A stretch of 64,000 nucleotides of DNA from Norana najaformis (Eukaryota; Annelida; Clitellata; Crassiclitellata; Hormogastridae): contig OZ029921.1 in the NCBI GenBank assembly GCA_964023275.1, positions 13,211,806-13,275,805 on the forward strand. Reading direction: 5' to 3'. Positions 1 to 10,805 of the stretch are shown one piece after another. The notes under the pieces are model-generated. The model saw nothing but the letters and a program-made list of their open reading frames with translations, searched no databases and was not told the origin of the DNA. Within the stretch, counting starts at the first letter, position 1. Each line of letters starts with the position of its first letter. The translations under genes and the position numbers were made by a program.

Positions 1-1134
1 CTTTAAATAAAATAAATTAATTAATATTCATAATAGAGTAGCCAAGAAACAAGGCTGTATTTATGACGCATAACCACAGAAAATGTAAGAATGTGTGGTG
101 GTGTTTAAATTATGAAATGTCCTCGTTCAAAGTTCATTTTCGTGGCTAAAAGTTGTCCAAACCTGAAAATTTCAAGATATTTAAATGGATTAACATGTCT
201 TCTTATGGCACACTAAAAAAGAAATAATATTATGAAACATATTAGTACTCAAACAAATGGTTTAAAACAATCCGGTGTTTTCCGGAGTTTTTCGTTATTG
301 ACTCCAGCACCAGTTCAGTGAAATCCAGTAACTGACTGTATACTTACAAAAACTTTAGACATCATCAAAGTGATTGGCACAGTGCCATCTCGAGTCTCTT
401 TAGTCCAGTACCATGTCACTCCAGAGCATATTAGCGTCACACCAAACAAACGAGCCAAAGCAACCTCTGTATCAGTCAATGTTCCCTCAGTCTAAAAAGC
501 ATGTGAACATCAACATTAGAACTTCACATGGAATAATTATATATTGTAACATACTACAGTGTAGACCCCTGTACGTGCAGTCGTTGGGAGACAACCAAAG
601 GCAAGTTACAATAGTCATGGCAACTGGAGACCAATGTGTTTGCCAAGGATATTCTAGAAGACATGAGAACATAATGTCTAATTCTGTGTATGTCACGAAT
701 ATGCATGTATGATGACTTACAAATACCATTTATATAGTTTGTGAGAGAATAGTAGAATCAAAACCAAAGCCCAACTCAAGAGCAGCATCAGTCAACTCAA
801 CAAATGAGTCACCCAACTTTTCAACATCTACCACATATACCAAAAGTATGTGGAAAAGAGCTAAGTATTTTTCATTCCTGAAACTACATAACAAACTGAA
901 GCTACATGGAATGTTTTGCATGTGCGCATGGAATAGCTACCGAGTACAGTGCCTGGAAAACATGAGAAATACAGTCAGTTAGCCTTCTCACTGAAAATCG
1001 TGCAACCACAGACCTAAGTTGTAAGCCTCATATCGCAGGAATATCGGACTGGGCACTACTAGGTCTGACGATCTGAACTTGAACATGTCTCTTGTCTTGA
1101 GGCATGTTTGTCTACATACTAGTTAAAAATTAAC
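1..1134. other. No gene recognised
   Basis: This is AT-rich sequence with only short random open frames. I see no exon-like frame with splice sites and no recognisable domain. The one exception is a weak LINE-like stretch at 730-921, listed separately. Confidence 0.5.
730..921 (-). mobile_element. Possible degenerate LINE reverse transcriptase fragment
   Basis: The - strand reading ends in VELTDAALELGFGFDST. This resembles VELVDVACNLGVIFDST in the better LINE fragment at 31948-32289, which is the region just after the reverse transcriptase palm where LINEs carry an LGV-F-D-S motif. Only this short block matches, so the assignment is weak. Confidence 0.35.
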
Positions 1135-1190
1135 AAAATCTGAGATGGTAAAGAGGGGATCAATGGTTGAGTTGACATGGAATGATCCTA
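1135..1190 (+). repeat. Third, partial copy of the 1.5-3.0 kb inverted-repeat family
   Basis: The stretch containing CTGAGATGGT, GGTTGAG and TGGAATGA resembles 3015-3085 in direct orientation. It is a diverged partial copy of the outer edge of the inverted-repeat element just downstream. Confidence 0.45.
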
Positions 1191-1526
1191 TGACAAATTC
1201 TTTGAAAATTACACCATGGTGATTAATTGCTGTTGGTAGAGACCATGTAAATTATGATCACACTGATTTTAAAAACATTAATTAAAGTGGTGAATGTTTT
1301 CCTCTATAAAGCCCAACAGCCAACATCATACCCAGATTCCTCTGCTTGAACCAGGGCTTCTGATGGCTGGAACTTGTCTATTCTCTTCAGGCTGTTTTAT
1401 TCCTAACTCTTCTGAATTCAGAAAAGCACCCAACAACTTCGGTAGTAGCCCAATAAATGTCACCTTCCTGCAGCCCGCTTACTACAAACAGATTGTTTAT
1501 ATGCTCAACTCAACCAATGCCTCCCA

Positions 1527-3037
1527 CCCGACCATCTCATAATTGGCTGAAATTTTAACCAAATGTTGCAAGATGTATTGGACGGAAAAGCCCAAACATT
1601 TTCTGCAATATTTAAGATACTTTCCAAGATATTGTTGATTCTGTGACCCCACCCTCCAAAGGCATTTCGCAAAACTTTGAGATGTCCACTTTTTGAGAAT
1701 TGAGATCTCCAGAGCCGTTAGACCAATTCAAATGATTTTTTTCTGTTGTAGAGTTTCTTGCGCATATTACAAAAGTATAATTATTATTGCGTGTCCTATG
1801 ATTTCAGCTGTATTAAATGTCAAAAGTGCCTTCGTATTCATTTTATTTCTAAATTTTGAAATATTCAGTGATCAATATCTTCACATATACCAGGCACAAT
1901 GCAGACAATTTTTACATGCATACTGTCGATGTGGCTGGCAATTACTTGGCAGAGTTTTACTTGATTGCTTATTCACATCTGCTAGACATAGAAAGTCAAA
2001 GTTCACCAAATCTGACAAGGGGGGTCAAAGACAAAAAATATTCCCAAAAAGGGTCAAAAAATATTATTTGTTATTGCATTTTCTAATAGAGCATAGATCA
2101 ATTGATAAGTGTTCCAAAAATCCCAATCGGGTTTTTTGTTTTAAGGAGTTTACAGTGTGTCAAATATGGTCGTTTTTGACATCACAAGCTGCAATTATGG
2201 GTAGTATTAACAGACTTATCATATCAACATTTTTAAACTTTTTAAAATATAAATGCAATATATCTAAGTAATTTTTATTAAAAATATAGTTAATAAACAT
2301 TTCTATATCATAATTAAAGTGAATTTATGAACAAAATTTTGTGTTAATTGATGGTCTATCAAAGTACATATGATGAAATATTCTGTGGAACTGCCAAACA
2401 TCTAACAATATCAAGCTAATGTCATTTATGCATACAGTATCATGTATTTTGAACGTTTTTCTGTACATAAGATGAAAATTTTGTTGTTACAGTCTTCCAT
2501 ACTGAATCGTCCAGCTGGTACCGAAGTATGCTATTACCACGTGCTCAAGATGCTGGCACAAAATGAAGGGCATGTTGGAATGGAACCCAGCAGACGATAG
2601 CTTCCACTCCTCTGTGGACTTGTCATGAATTTGATGAGTATATTTTCTCCTTCGTCTGACCGGTCAGTTGTCACCCCAATGTACCACTTTTGGTCATATA
2701 TTGCCACATAGAAATAAAATGAATACAAAGGCACTTTTGACATTTAATACAGCTGGAATCATAAGACACACAATAATAATAATACTATTTTTGTAATCTG
2801 CACAAGAAACTGTACAGCTGGGGAAAATCATCTAAATTGGTCTAACAGCTCTGGAGGTATCAATTCTCAAAAAGTGGACATCTCGAAGTTTCGTGAAATG
2901 CCTTCGGAGGGTGGGGGTCACAGAATCAACAATATCTTGGAAAGTATCTTAAATATTGCAGAAAATGTTTGGGCTTTTCCATCCAATACATCTTCCAACA
3001 TGTGGTTAAAATTTCAGCCAATTCTGAGATGGTCGCA
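1527..3037. mobile_element. Inverted-repeat element with arms of about 330 bp
   Basis: The left arm (about 1527-1853) reappears as its reverse complement at about 2710-3037. Matching blocks include the stretches around AAGCCCAAACATTTTCTGCA and GAGATGTCCACTTTTTGAGA. The roughly 850-bp centre has no recognisable coding domain. The 192-residue open frame at 1693-2271 starts inside the left arm and is probably chance. This layout fits a non-autonomous foldback or MITE-like element, or two oppositely oriented copies of one repeat. I could not define target duplications. Confidence 0.7.
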
Positions 3038-3407
3038 TAAGAACCTTCCTCAAAATTGGTTGAGGTGAGCTGGAATGACCCATATAAGAATTGCTGGCAC
3101 AAGCAGTCATGCAACCTGTGACACAAGCTACTACTCCCCCTCTGTCACACAGCAGTTGAAGACCATTCTTCTTGATTGTGGTTCTGTGTCTTCAGGTCGG
3201 TGGCATCATTTTTATGACTTTTTTGAAGAGGCGATATATACATGTGGACTTGCGATTACGATAGCACCAAATTTGCGATATATTCACTGTTAAATACTAA
3301 AATCAAATTGCCGTTCTCGGGTTTCTATGCCTATAGATTTCATCTGTCAGCAATCTTACGCTATGTTTGGCAATATCTGCCTAACACGACTAAACTGTTA
3401 TGTATAC

Positions 3408-3590
3408 CTCGAGCGCCAAGATGTGCTTTGGAACGACAAGAAATGCTAAGCCACAGACAGACGCCATGATGACTTCAGTTGCGATCCAAGTCTTTCGTTG
3501 CCCAAACACGGCCAGAATTAAAAACGCCACAGCTAGCGAAGCAACCTGAAGGGCTTCGGTTAACTTCAACTTTTCTAACCAATTTTCCAT
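3408..3590 (-). CDS. Candidate first coding exon of a small membrane protein
   Basis: The - strand frame begins with ATG at 3590 and runs 61 codons to a good donor site, GAG|GTATAC, in phase 0 at 3408. The peptide starts MENWLEKLKL and has two hydrophobic stretches, about residues 14-29 and 38-60, separated by GQRKTW. The combination of an initiator ATG, two likely membrane segments and an in-phase donor is exon-like. I do not recognise the family and found no following exon between 1 and 3407. It could instead be a chance open frame, although its composition is much less repeat-like than its surroundings. If real, the gene runs leftwards, diverging from the DGCR2-like gene. Confidence 0.4.
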
Positions 3591-3734
3591 GATTTAGCCT
3601 TTAAAATATTCAAATTCTTAAACCCAACGACGCGCTTAACTCGAAAATTTAAAACATAAATAAGCTGGTTCCACACGATTCACATGCATTTTGAAAAGCA
3701 GTTTTATAGCGCTATTTCGTGATATAGCAATTAC

Positions 3735-3860
3735 GTTTGTAATTTGTATTTGTAATAACAAATTTATAATAGCGCCCATTGCAGAAACTCATCAGAAGCA
3801 CTCCCAATCTCACAACACAAATTACGATCGATTAGAACGGTTTTCAAGAGCTTATGGAAA
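3735..3860 (-). mobile_element. LINE 3' end, ATTACA-tail family (family III)
   Basis: The block around AATAGCGCCCATTGCAGAAA and CTCATCAGAAGCACTCCCAA matches the LINE 3' ends at 14945-15000 and 41890-41940. The degenerate TGTAATTTGTATTTGTAATA on its left is the reverse complement of the (ATTACA)n tail, so the element points to the - strand. It is 5' truncated and eroded. Confidence 0.6.
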
Positions 3861-4254
3861 AGAGGCAAAGACCAAGATGCTCATACCGTCGGCTACCAGG
3901 CAACTTGTTTCAGAAAGATGGACCTACCACAGCAAAACTTTTACATTGGACCGTGGAAGTTCGGGCCAGTGGAAGAATCAAGTCAAGGTTTGCAGCCCGA
4001 TCATGACTTATATAAGAGATATGAATCTCGGGCTAACACGGCCCGTGCACGGGGACCTTAAATGGCGTCGCGGCGGTGGCCCCCGTTCAAACGGGTAGCG
4101 CTAGTAAAGGATCCCACCCGATAAAGTCATCTTAAATTGAGCAGGATCGAGTCCATACGGTCGCTGTAGAAGAACGTGTACATTTGCATTTACCTTGTGC
4201 AGCAGAACGAAGAAACCGGCGACGGGGATGGAGGAGACAAGACACAGAGCTCCA

Positions 4255-4345
4255 TATTACCCATTTGTGCCATCGGTTGATGCCTTGTGCATTAGACACT
4301 GGTGCATTAGAAGTTGCTAATTGTTATCTCTCCCGCTCTTGCTTC
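4255..4345 (+). mobile_element. LINE 3' end fragment, TAA-tail family (family I)
   Basis: TGTGCCATCGGTTGATGCC, CTTGTGCATTAGACACTGG and GAAGTTGCTAA match the terminal region of the TAA-tailed LINE at 4713-4807 and 36300-36386. The copy lacks a TAA tail and is embedded in unassigned sequence. Confidence 0.6.
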
Positions 4346-4589
4346 ACGCATGTCGATGACCTTGGCAGAATACGCCCTATGCTTGACTTTAAAACTGCAC
4401 CTACGATCGCCACATCCATAGTCCATGCTAAAGTAAACTACAGGCATTCACTTTGCCTGAACATATGGTGCACCCAAACAAGCCGCCTTCAAGCCATCCG
4501 GAATTTTGCTCATGCTCGTGCTGTCACCAAAACCCTCAAACACTACCACATCACTATAGCTTTCGTTCGGAGCTGTGGAAATCTCCAGT

Positions 4590-4712
4590 TCGCGATGAAG
4601 ACTACACCTTTTGGTACGGTCTGTAGATGCACGCCTGTGTGCCTGTGAATAAGCCGGTTCCCGCGACCTAGCTTTAGTTGGGCGCTGTAGAAATCTCGAG
4701 ATTACGATTACG
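4590..4712 (+). mobile_element. LINE 3' end, ATTACG-tail family (family II)
   Basis: The sequence GTGAATAAGCCGGTTCCCGC, then TTGGGCGCTGTAGAAATCTC and ATTACGATTACGAT, is the shared 3' end of a LINE family. Other copies lie at 29409, 32453, 35700-35791, 50335 and 62200-62360. It carries no coding sequence here. Confidence 0.75.
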
Positions 4713-4956
<244 letters not shown>

Positions 4957-5231
4957 TCCGCGCAGCCTCGTCCAAGAGGATGAAGTACGCCAATATCACT
5001 CGCTCTCTTGCCTTTGTGGCGGTGGCCTTGGAGACCAGCGGAGCCTGGAGCAAGGAAGAACTTGAGTTCATCACAGAATTGGGAAGCCGGACAACAGATG
5101 CAACCTATGATCCTCTAGAGACCTCGTTCTTGTTTCTGAAGATGTCGGTGGCTGTTCAACGAGGAAATGCCATCTGCCTCTCCGGAACATTGCCATCATG
5201 CTCTGAACCCTCTGGAGAGGGCGATTATTAA
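4957..5231 (+). pseudogene. C-terminal remnant of a LINE with probable restriction-like endonuclease
   Basis: From the ATG at 4980 an open frame reads VALETSGAWSKEELEFITEL, then VAVQRGNAICLSGTLP, and ends at 5231. The same order of motifs (VALETSGAW, ELG-R, DPLETS, SVA-QR-N-ICFSGTL) closes the larger element at 54605-56157. Only the last 80 or so residues are present, so this is a heavily 5'-truncated insertion. It lies between two (TAA)n tracts. Confidence 0.75.
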
Positions 5232-5266
5232 CTGAATTTATTTTAAAGAAACATTTAAAACTCATA

Positions 5267-5279
5267 TTAAATAATAATA

Positions 5280-5364
<85 letters not shown>
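5267..5364. repeat. (TAA)n microsatellite
   Basis: Roughly 98 bp of TAA repeats follow directly after the 3' end of the LINE remnant at 4957-5231. The tract is either the LINE's tail or the right half of a split TAA target. Confidence 0.97.
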
Positions 5365-5365
<1 letters not shown>

Positions 5366-6147
5366 TTCTTCGTTCAGAGGCTACGATTTTGCCAATCACG
5401 ATTCTGCCAATCTACATCGCTGGATAGATGTGTTGACCAATTGAAGAGAGGCGGAGATGGGTGCCATGTTTCATAGTCGAAGTAGATTCTTGATTTCTTA
5501 GGATCTAAATGCAGTTGTCGCATATGAAATACTACCAAGGAATAATTGCAATTTTCAAGTCATAGCATATCTGCTGTTAAAACATGTGGCTTGATTGGTT
5601 TCCATGATGAACATAGAGAGGCTTTCTGGTATAATACTTTTTGCATTCTTCGTCTTGACTGGCTTTGCAGTGGCTATTGCCCCGGCGTCGACAACAGGTA
5701 AACAAAAAATGCCGATACATACTTAATTGACAGGTGGTAGAATCTTGGTTTGGCCTACCTGCGGCCAATCACGTTTAAGCAGTATGGTAATATATAAGCA
5801 ATATATTGCGAGAGAACAACGATTATCCAATAAAAAATAATAAATTAATCTAAGAATCAATTATTAACGACACACTCCAAAAACACATTGGTTGCAAGAA
5901 TTTATGAAATCACGTAAGTTTTAGTTATACGTCTAAGAATTTTGAGAAAATGCGTGCACGATGAAATGTGTGCACGATGTGTGCACTTTGTCAGATGAAC
6001 TCCAGCAGATGTGTTGGAAACAAATCATTTGAAAAAACATGAATGCCATAGTCACCCGTTATGACTGGGTCATTTCGAGATGAGGTTAGAGAACTTGAAC
6101 TTCATTAAAGAAATCTGGTAAAGAAAGTGACGGAGGTCAGTATATAT
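5365..6147. other. No gene recognised
   Basis: Non-repetitive AT-rich sequence. Short open frames only, none with convincing splice sites or domains. Confidence 0.5.
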
Positions 6148-6400
6148 TTAACCCATTACAGACGAGTGTGCACTAAAGGGTTCATGACGAGAGTGCAGTA
6201 AAGTGCACTGGGCGTGTATTTTTAGCTAGACGGCTCTTGGCCTATCGCAGACATTATATTTTTAAAATCTGACATCATTTAGGCCAAGAAAATAAAATTA
6301 AGCACAGAAATAAGTGGAAGATATTTTTAGAATTGGGTCATAAACATGAAAAGCAACCAATCAGATCGGACGTTTAAATCAAAAATTTAATTAATCCAAG

Positions 6401-7370
6401 ATGGCAGCGTGTTGTTGTGGTCTTACTGACTACGAAATTCGGCAAATCCTTGAAAATTTGCATCAGATGATGACAGTTTCGACTCATGTGACAATAAAAA
6501 CCTGTCTGTTGCATCCAGTGAGGAAGAAAAAGTGATTTTGGCTGAAGAACATATAGACATTGACTCCGATTTCAGATGGCATCCGATACACGCTATCGGA
6601 CCGTCAAACTTGGTCAGGCTGATGACTCGGGCAATGTAGATTGGACTGAACAGGTATAACAAATTTTCCAGTTTCACTCCAACTGTTCCATTTATAGGCA
6701 TCTGTGGCAGACCAGCCCATGTTGCACCATTTTTGAACGTTTTCTAACTTTTTTAGATACCAGTTTTTTATGTGCTAGCTGAACAGACCTACCTGTTTGC
6801 TGAGCAGAGTAGGTAAGGTGCAAAGCTAGCAGTCATGTAAAACCCACATAACAAAATGCAAGAGGTATTTGCATTTGTCAGCTCCAACATCTTGATGGGC
6901 TTCAAGATGCAACCATGGTTGTTTGCCTACTAGTCAGCTGATACCTTGCTTGGTGATCTCTGGATTTCACTGACCATGATAAGGGATCGGTTCGTGACCT
7001 TGAGCTGGTACCTTCATTTGGCAGATGGTACCAAGGCTTCTGTAAGGAATGCTCCCAATTATGATCCATTGTATAAAGTTCATTCTCTGGTAGATCACCT
7101 CGATTCTAGATTTTCAGAGTTTTGCAAGCCAGGGAAGAATCTGAGTGTTATGAGTCAATAGTTGGGTTCAAGAGAAGATGTCAGTTCAAACAGTATTTTC
7201 CCAAAAAGCAACCAAATGCGAATTCAAAATTTGGACCATTGCTGACTCAGAAACCAAGAAGACTCAGTATGAATGTGAAGCATGCAAAGTTGCTTTTTGC
7301 AAAGTTGGATGCTTCCACATTTACCACAAGCAGAATCAGAGAGTGGTTCCACAAACCAGTGCTGAGTAAA
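6401..7370 (+). pseudogene. piggyBac-like transposase, internally deleted and frameshifted (copy A)
   Basis: Order of pieces on the + strand: N-terminus (6401-6460), a frameshifted acidic segment, core start (about 6840-6930, with an in-frame TAG near 6930), core up to GKNLSV (6946-7155), then IVGFKRRCQFKQYFPKK in another frame (7158-7210). The next piece is IWTIADSETKKTQYECEACK, which joins the core to the C-terminal Cys/His finger. The catalytic middle that should lie between the GFK-R block and the finger is gone. Copy B at 21.8-22.8 kb carries the same defects. Confidence 0.85.
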
Positions 7371-7756
7371 TAAGTATGTGCCTGTGGGGGTGTAAGGAAG
7401 GTAAGCAATATAGGACATCAAAACAACTGTTCAAATTTCCATTCTAAATTGTTCTCCTAGAACTGTTCAGTCCAGTCTGTTGAGAAAAAGGAGTCGATCC
7501 AGGAGGCTTCAGCCATCTTCAAAGTGACCATCTACTGTTGATCCAGCACACTCAAGCATTCATAAAAATGACTCTTTTCAGAGTCACTAAATATTTGAAA
7601 AGGAAAGAAATGTCAGTGTGTTTGCCTTTCCTTGTGCTTGGCTTGTTGTAATGTTTCTGTTGTTGCCCTGTTGTACATATTGCAGTGTTTGTTGATGTTG
7701 TGGTTGTATTGCTGTGCATCAGTCTGGGAGGTGGTAGAGTGGGTAGGCAACTTTGA

Positions 7757-8503
7757 GTTCCCCAAAATTTTGTTTCAAAAACTGGACAGAGGGATTGAAA
7801 AAGGAGGTAAAATGCTAAAGAATGATGTTAGGCTCAAGTCTGTTTGTCAATCAGTGACCAAGATCTGATAAATTAAAAATTTCTTACTTTTTAGACGCTT
7901 TCTTATTTTTTTTTTGATTTTCACAACTTTGGCCTACATACTAAAAATATTGTATCTCCTTCACTTATGAAAATATTTTCAAAATTTCTTTTGCGTTTTG
8001 TCTGATTTTGATTTCTGCACAGTTTTTGTGCTGACACTACATATGTTGTCACTGAAAATATTTTTCCGCAAAAGCTTGAACATGAAAAAGTAAAAACTGG
8101 GGGTGGGGTACAGTTTTGTGGCAAATTTGGGTACCCCAAAAATGTTTGTGTAAAAAACTTGAAAGATGGTTTGATACAGGAGATAAAATTGTTAAGAATG
8201 ATGTTAACCTCAGGTCTGTATGTCAATGACCAAGATCTGATAAGTTAGAAATTTCTTACTTTCAGGCATTTTCTTATATTTCCTTCAGTTTTTACAACTT
8301 CGGTCAACAGTATGTACTAAAAATATTGTATCTCCTTCATTTATGAAAATATTTTCAAAATTTCTTTTGGGTTTAGTGTGGTATTGATTTTTGCATGATT
8401 TTTGTGCTGACACTACATATGTTGTCACTGAAAATATTTTTCTATAGGGGCTTGAACATGAAAAATGTTTTTTAAAATGGGGTGAGATACAGTTTGGGGC
8501 AAT
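7757..8503. repeat. Two units of a ~375-bp subterminal tandem repeat (piggyBac copy A)
   Basis: Each unit runs in the same order: a CCCAAAA-TTTGT start, AAAGAATGATGTTA, GACCAAGATCTGATAA, TTTCTTACTTT, ACTAAAAATATTGTATCTCC, TTATGAAAATATTTTCAAAA, GTGCTGACACTACATATGTT and GGGGT-GGGTACAGTTT. The first unit starts near 7757 and the second near 8133. Similar units lie inside the nested element at 17.7-18.5 kb and copy B at 23.2-23.8 kb. Confidence 0.85.
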
Positions 8504-8505
8504 CT

Positions 8506-8777
8506 TCATCAAGTGCTGTTATACGAAGTTGTTGTTCAATGAGGTAATTTTTCAGAGCAGGGTTTTTGGAATGGATAGAGGCGATGCTCAGGTGGCAAAA
8601 GTTGAAGGTTTTTAGGATCAACAGGCCAGGGTTCAGCTCAGCATCACCAGCAAGAAATATGAAAATGAGAATATGCGCTAGTATATGCCTTCCATTAAGT
8701 TTTTTGGATGTTAACCCCAACTTTTTGCCATGCAGAGCAGTCCTGTCTTGCAAGAGAATAAGTTTGGCAGCAAACAA
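8506..8777 (-). mobile_element. LINE ORF2 N-terminal fragment with degenerate 2A-like motif
   Basis: Read on the - strand, a hydrophobic stretch (HILAHILIFIFLA) is followed by GDAELNPGL at 8622-8648, then FNFCHLSIASIHSKNPALKN. CR1/L2-type LINEs of marine animals often begin with a hydrophobic segment, a G-D-x-E-L-N-P-G-P 2A-like sequence, and then N-x-R-S leading into the endonuclease. Here the final Pro of the motif is Leu and the endonuclease is cut off by piggyBac copy A, so this is a remnant. Confidence 0.7.
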
Positions 8778-8939
8778 TAATCAAGAAGAGGGAACACAAC
8801 AAAAGGAAAAGCGTCATTAGTGGTTTTGAAAAGTTGAAAAGAATAACAAAAAATAACAATAACAAAAAACTGGTGGCTAACTAACAAGAGGTATGACAAC
8901 AATACACAGGCAAGAATAGTGAATGAAATGAAGCACAGG

Positions 8940-9165
8940 ACAGAAACTTTGCATATGTCGGTACCACCTGCTGGAACCATCTCTCTCGATCGATCGAATT
9001 GCAACTCGAGCTCCTCTCTCTTGCCCTCTCATGGTTCCACAGGTGCCTGAAGACTGTACTGTTTAACAGTAATTTTACTTGTTCGGGTTGGGAGCGCCGC
9101 TGTTGAGTTTATTCTCTAAGATGTGCTTTATAAATCTTAAATTACAATTACAATAATGGAGGAAG
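8940..9165 (+). mobile_element. LINE 3' end, ATTACA-tail family (family III)
   Basis: One frame reads FAYVGTTCWNHLSRSIELQL, then LKTVLF, which is the usual C-terminus of L2/CR1-type reverse transcriptases (YVG-WN-LS-R-L, K-LKT-LF). It ends with GTGCTTTATAAATCTTAAAT and ATTACAATTACAATA. It is closely similar in layout to the - strand copy at 14910-15212. Confidence 0.75.
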
Positions 9166-9685
9166 ACTCACTGGTTGAATCTGCTTATCTGTGAGTCAGC
9201 AGTGTAAATCGTGTACTTCAGCGTTAGGGTCGAAGTGCATAAATCTCAGTATTATTGAGGAACAAAAACATCTGTTGGTGAATGAAACTGAAATTAGCAG
9301 ATGTAGAAAAAATTAGAGTGAAATCAATTATTTATTAAAAACGAAGAATTGGAGCAAAAAACTAAGAAAATTCTTAAACACGTCCTGTTTTCTGCTTCCT
9401 TGAGAACAGTCTTTCCAGTCATGAGTTACCTTTAGGCATTCACCATAAAATCTCAAACTGCTTCCATGCATGTCTAAGCGGCCCCAAAAGGCCCAAACAT
9501 GGGGATATGCTATATCTGCTAAAATGTGAACATGAGCTCATCAACCAGTTGACTGAATACCTTCTGAACATTCCAACTTGCTTAGGTACTTGTTACTGAT
9601 GGAGGATGGAGAGTTTAACTTTAGATTTTTTGAGTGATGTATTTGGCATCTCTGAGAAAATTTTGCACAAGTTTTATTAAGGTTT
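9166..9685. other. No gene recognised
   Basis: AT-rich sequence between a LINE tail and a foldback element. No domain, splice-flanked frame or repeat was recognised. Confidence 0.5.
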
Positions 9686-10268
9686 AAACTCACAGGTAAG
9701 TACTGGTTTTTGCTCATGGTAAATACTGGTTTTAAATCGCTCCAAAGTAAGTACTGGTTTAGTCACCCTAGAGGAAGTACTGGTTTCAGTCCACCTTTAA
9801 GTCACTCCAGAGGAAGTAACGGTTTATGTTCACCTTTATTTCTTATGTATGTTATTTTATATATTGTAATTTATTATTGTTAAGTGTAGTACTACAAATT
9901 TCAGCTACTTTAGAGCAGTTATATAAAGGATAGTTACTTTAGACATGTTCCAGGACAAATGGTTACCTAAGGGATGGTTTAGGGACATTACTTTATGTGT
10001 GGTTGAAAGATCATTACTTTGGGGATGTTTTGATCCACTATTTATTTACTTTAGGGGTGTTCTGAAACCAATACTTTACTTAAGGAGTGGTCTGAAACTG
10101 TTACTTAAGAATGGTCTGAAACTGATACTTCCTCTGAGGTGACTTAGACCAGTACTTACACTGGGAATGATTTAAAACCAGTACTTACTTTGGGTTGATT
10201 AAAAACCAGTACTTACCAGTGAGTAAAAATCAGTACTTACATGTGAATTAAAACCAGTACTATATAAT
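9686..10268. mobile_element. Foldback-like element made of inverted arrays of ~30-bp repeats
   Basis: On the left, about six units of GTAAGTACTGGTTT plus a variable spacer of 10-20 bp run to about 9830. On the right, the reverse complement AAACCAGTACTTAC appears again and again from about 10030 to 10260. Reversed, the right array keeps the order of unit variants seen on the left (for example TCAC-CAGAGGAAGTA). The two arrays can fold into a long hairpin. The centre is short and AT-rich with no coding capacity. Confidence 0.8.
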
Positions 10269-10538
10269 GCTACTTGCACAGAACTGTTTTGTACGTCTTT
10301 CGTGCTTCTTTGTCTTCTGTATACATTGCTCGAATATTGATTTTTCTGACTTAGGCTGGTTTTTCTTATGAACAGTCACTTTGTTTGTTCATGACTTTCT
10401 ATTATCAAAATGAACAGTTCTAGGGGTGTCCAGACAATTAAAAAATTGCTTTTGTGTACCACCTACATATATACTACATTTCCTATGCATTCAGTTTAAT
10501 GATTTAATTGCTGAACAATTTTGCTTGTTGTGTTCTAG

Positions 10539-10805
10539 TACCCACTGATGGCCTTTACTGTTCGGATCGCTATGGCAACCGTATTCAGGATGGTGTTGAG
10601 TATATGCCGGAAGACGATCCATGCAAGAAGTGCCAATGTCAGAGTGGATTTCCTGTGATGTGTCGATCAGTCCTGTGTTCACCCCCAACATGCTCAATGT
10701 ATGAATCGCTGAAAAATGAATGCTGTGAGTTTCGTTGCATTCAGCCGTCACTGGACATGCCAAAAAACAATGGAAATGGCACAAGTCATATATATCCTAT
10801 GCTCA
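10539..10805 (+). CDS. DGCR2-like: DGCR2-like exon: von Willebrand C domain
   Basis: The acceptor TGTTCTAG ends at 10538 and the donor is GTAAGTT at 10806. The 88 complete codons read DGLYCSDRYGNRIQDGVEYM, then DDPCKKCQCQSG, CRSVLC and NECCEFRC. This is the Cys pattern of a VWC module: C-x2-C-x-C, C-x4-C, then a closing CC-x2-C. The domain is extracellular and lies directly before the membrane span, as in DGCR2. Confidence 0.88.

Larger units (their letters stand above)
6152..8505 (+). mobile_element. Damaged piggyBac-like transposon, copy A
   Basis: A TTAA at 6148-6151 precedes the left end, CCCATTACAGACGAG, which resembles the right end of the complete nested copy at 17541-19723. A broken transposase follows. 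MAACC-GLTDYEIRQIL is the N-terminus near 6401, and a frameshift comes after about 16 codons. Pieces of the piggyBac core are at 6840-7160 (LLGDLWISLTMIRDRF, then NYDPLYKV and FCKPGKNLSV). The C-terminal Cys-rich finger is at 7240-7370 (YECEACKVAFCKVGCFHIYH). About two units of a 375-bp subterminal repeat come next. The right terminus and its TTAA are missing: homology stops near 8505 against LINE sequence. The copy is non-autonomous. Confidence 0.85.

Noticed and set aside
1693..2271. 192-residue open frame on the + strand
   Set aside because: It begins inside the left arm of the inverted-repeat element, shows no domain and has ordinary AT-rich composition. Probably chance.
6423..6701. 92-residue - strand frame, repeated almost identically at 21830-22108
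   Set aside because: It is the antisense shadow of the piggyBac transposase N-terminal region; the similarity of the two copies reflects the transposon, not a gene.
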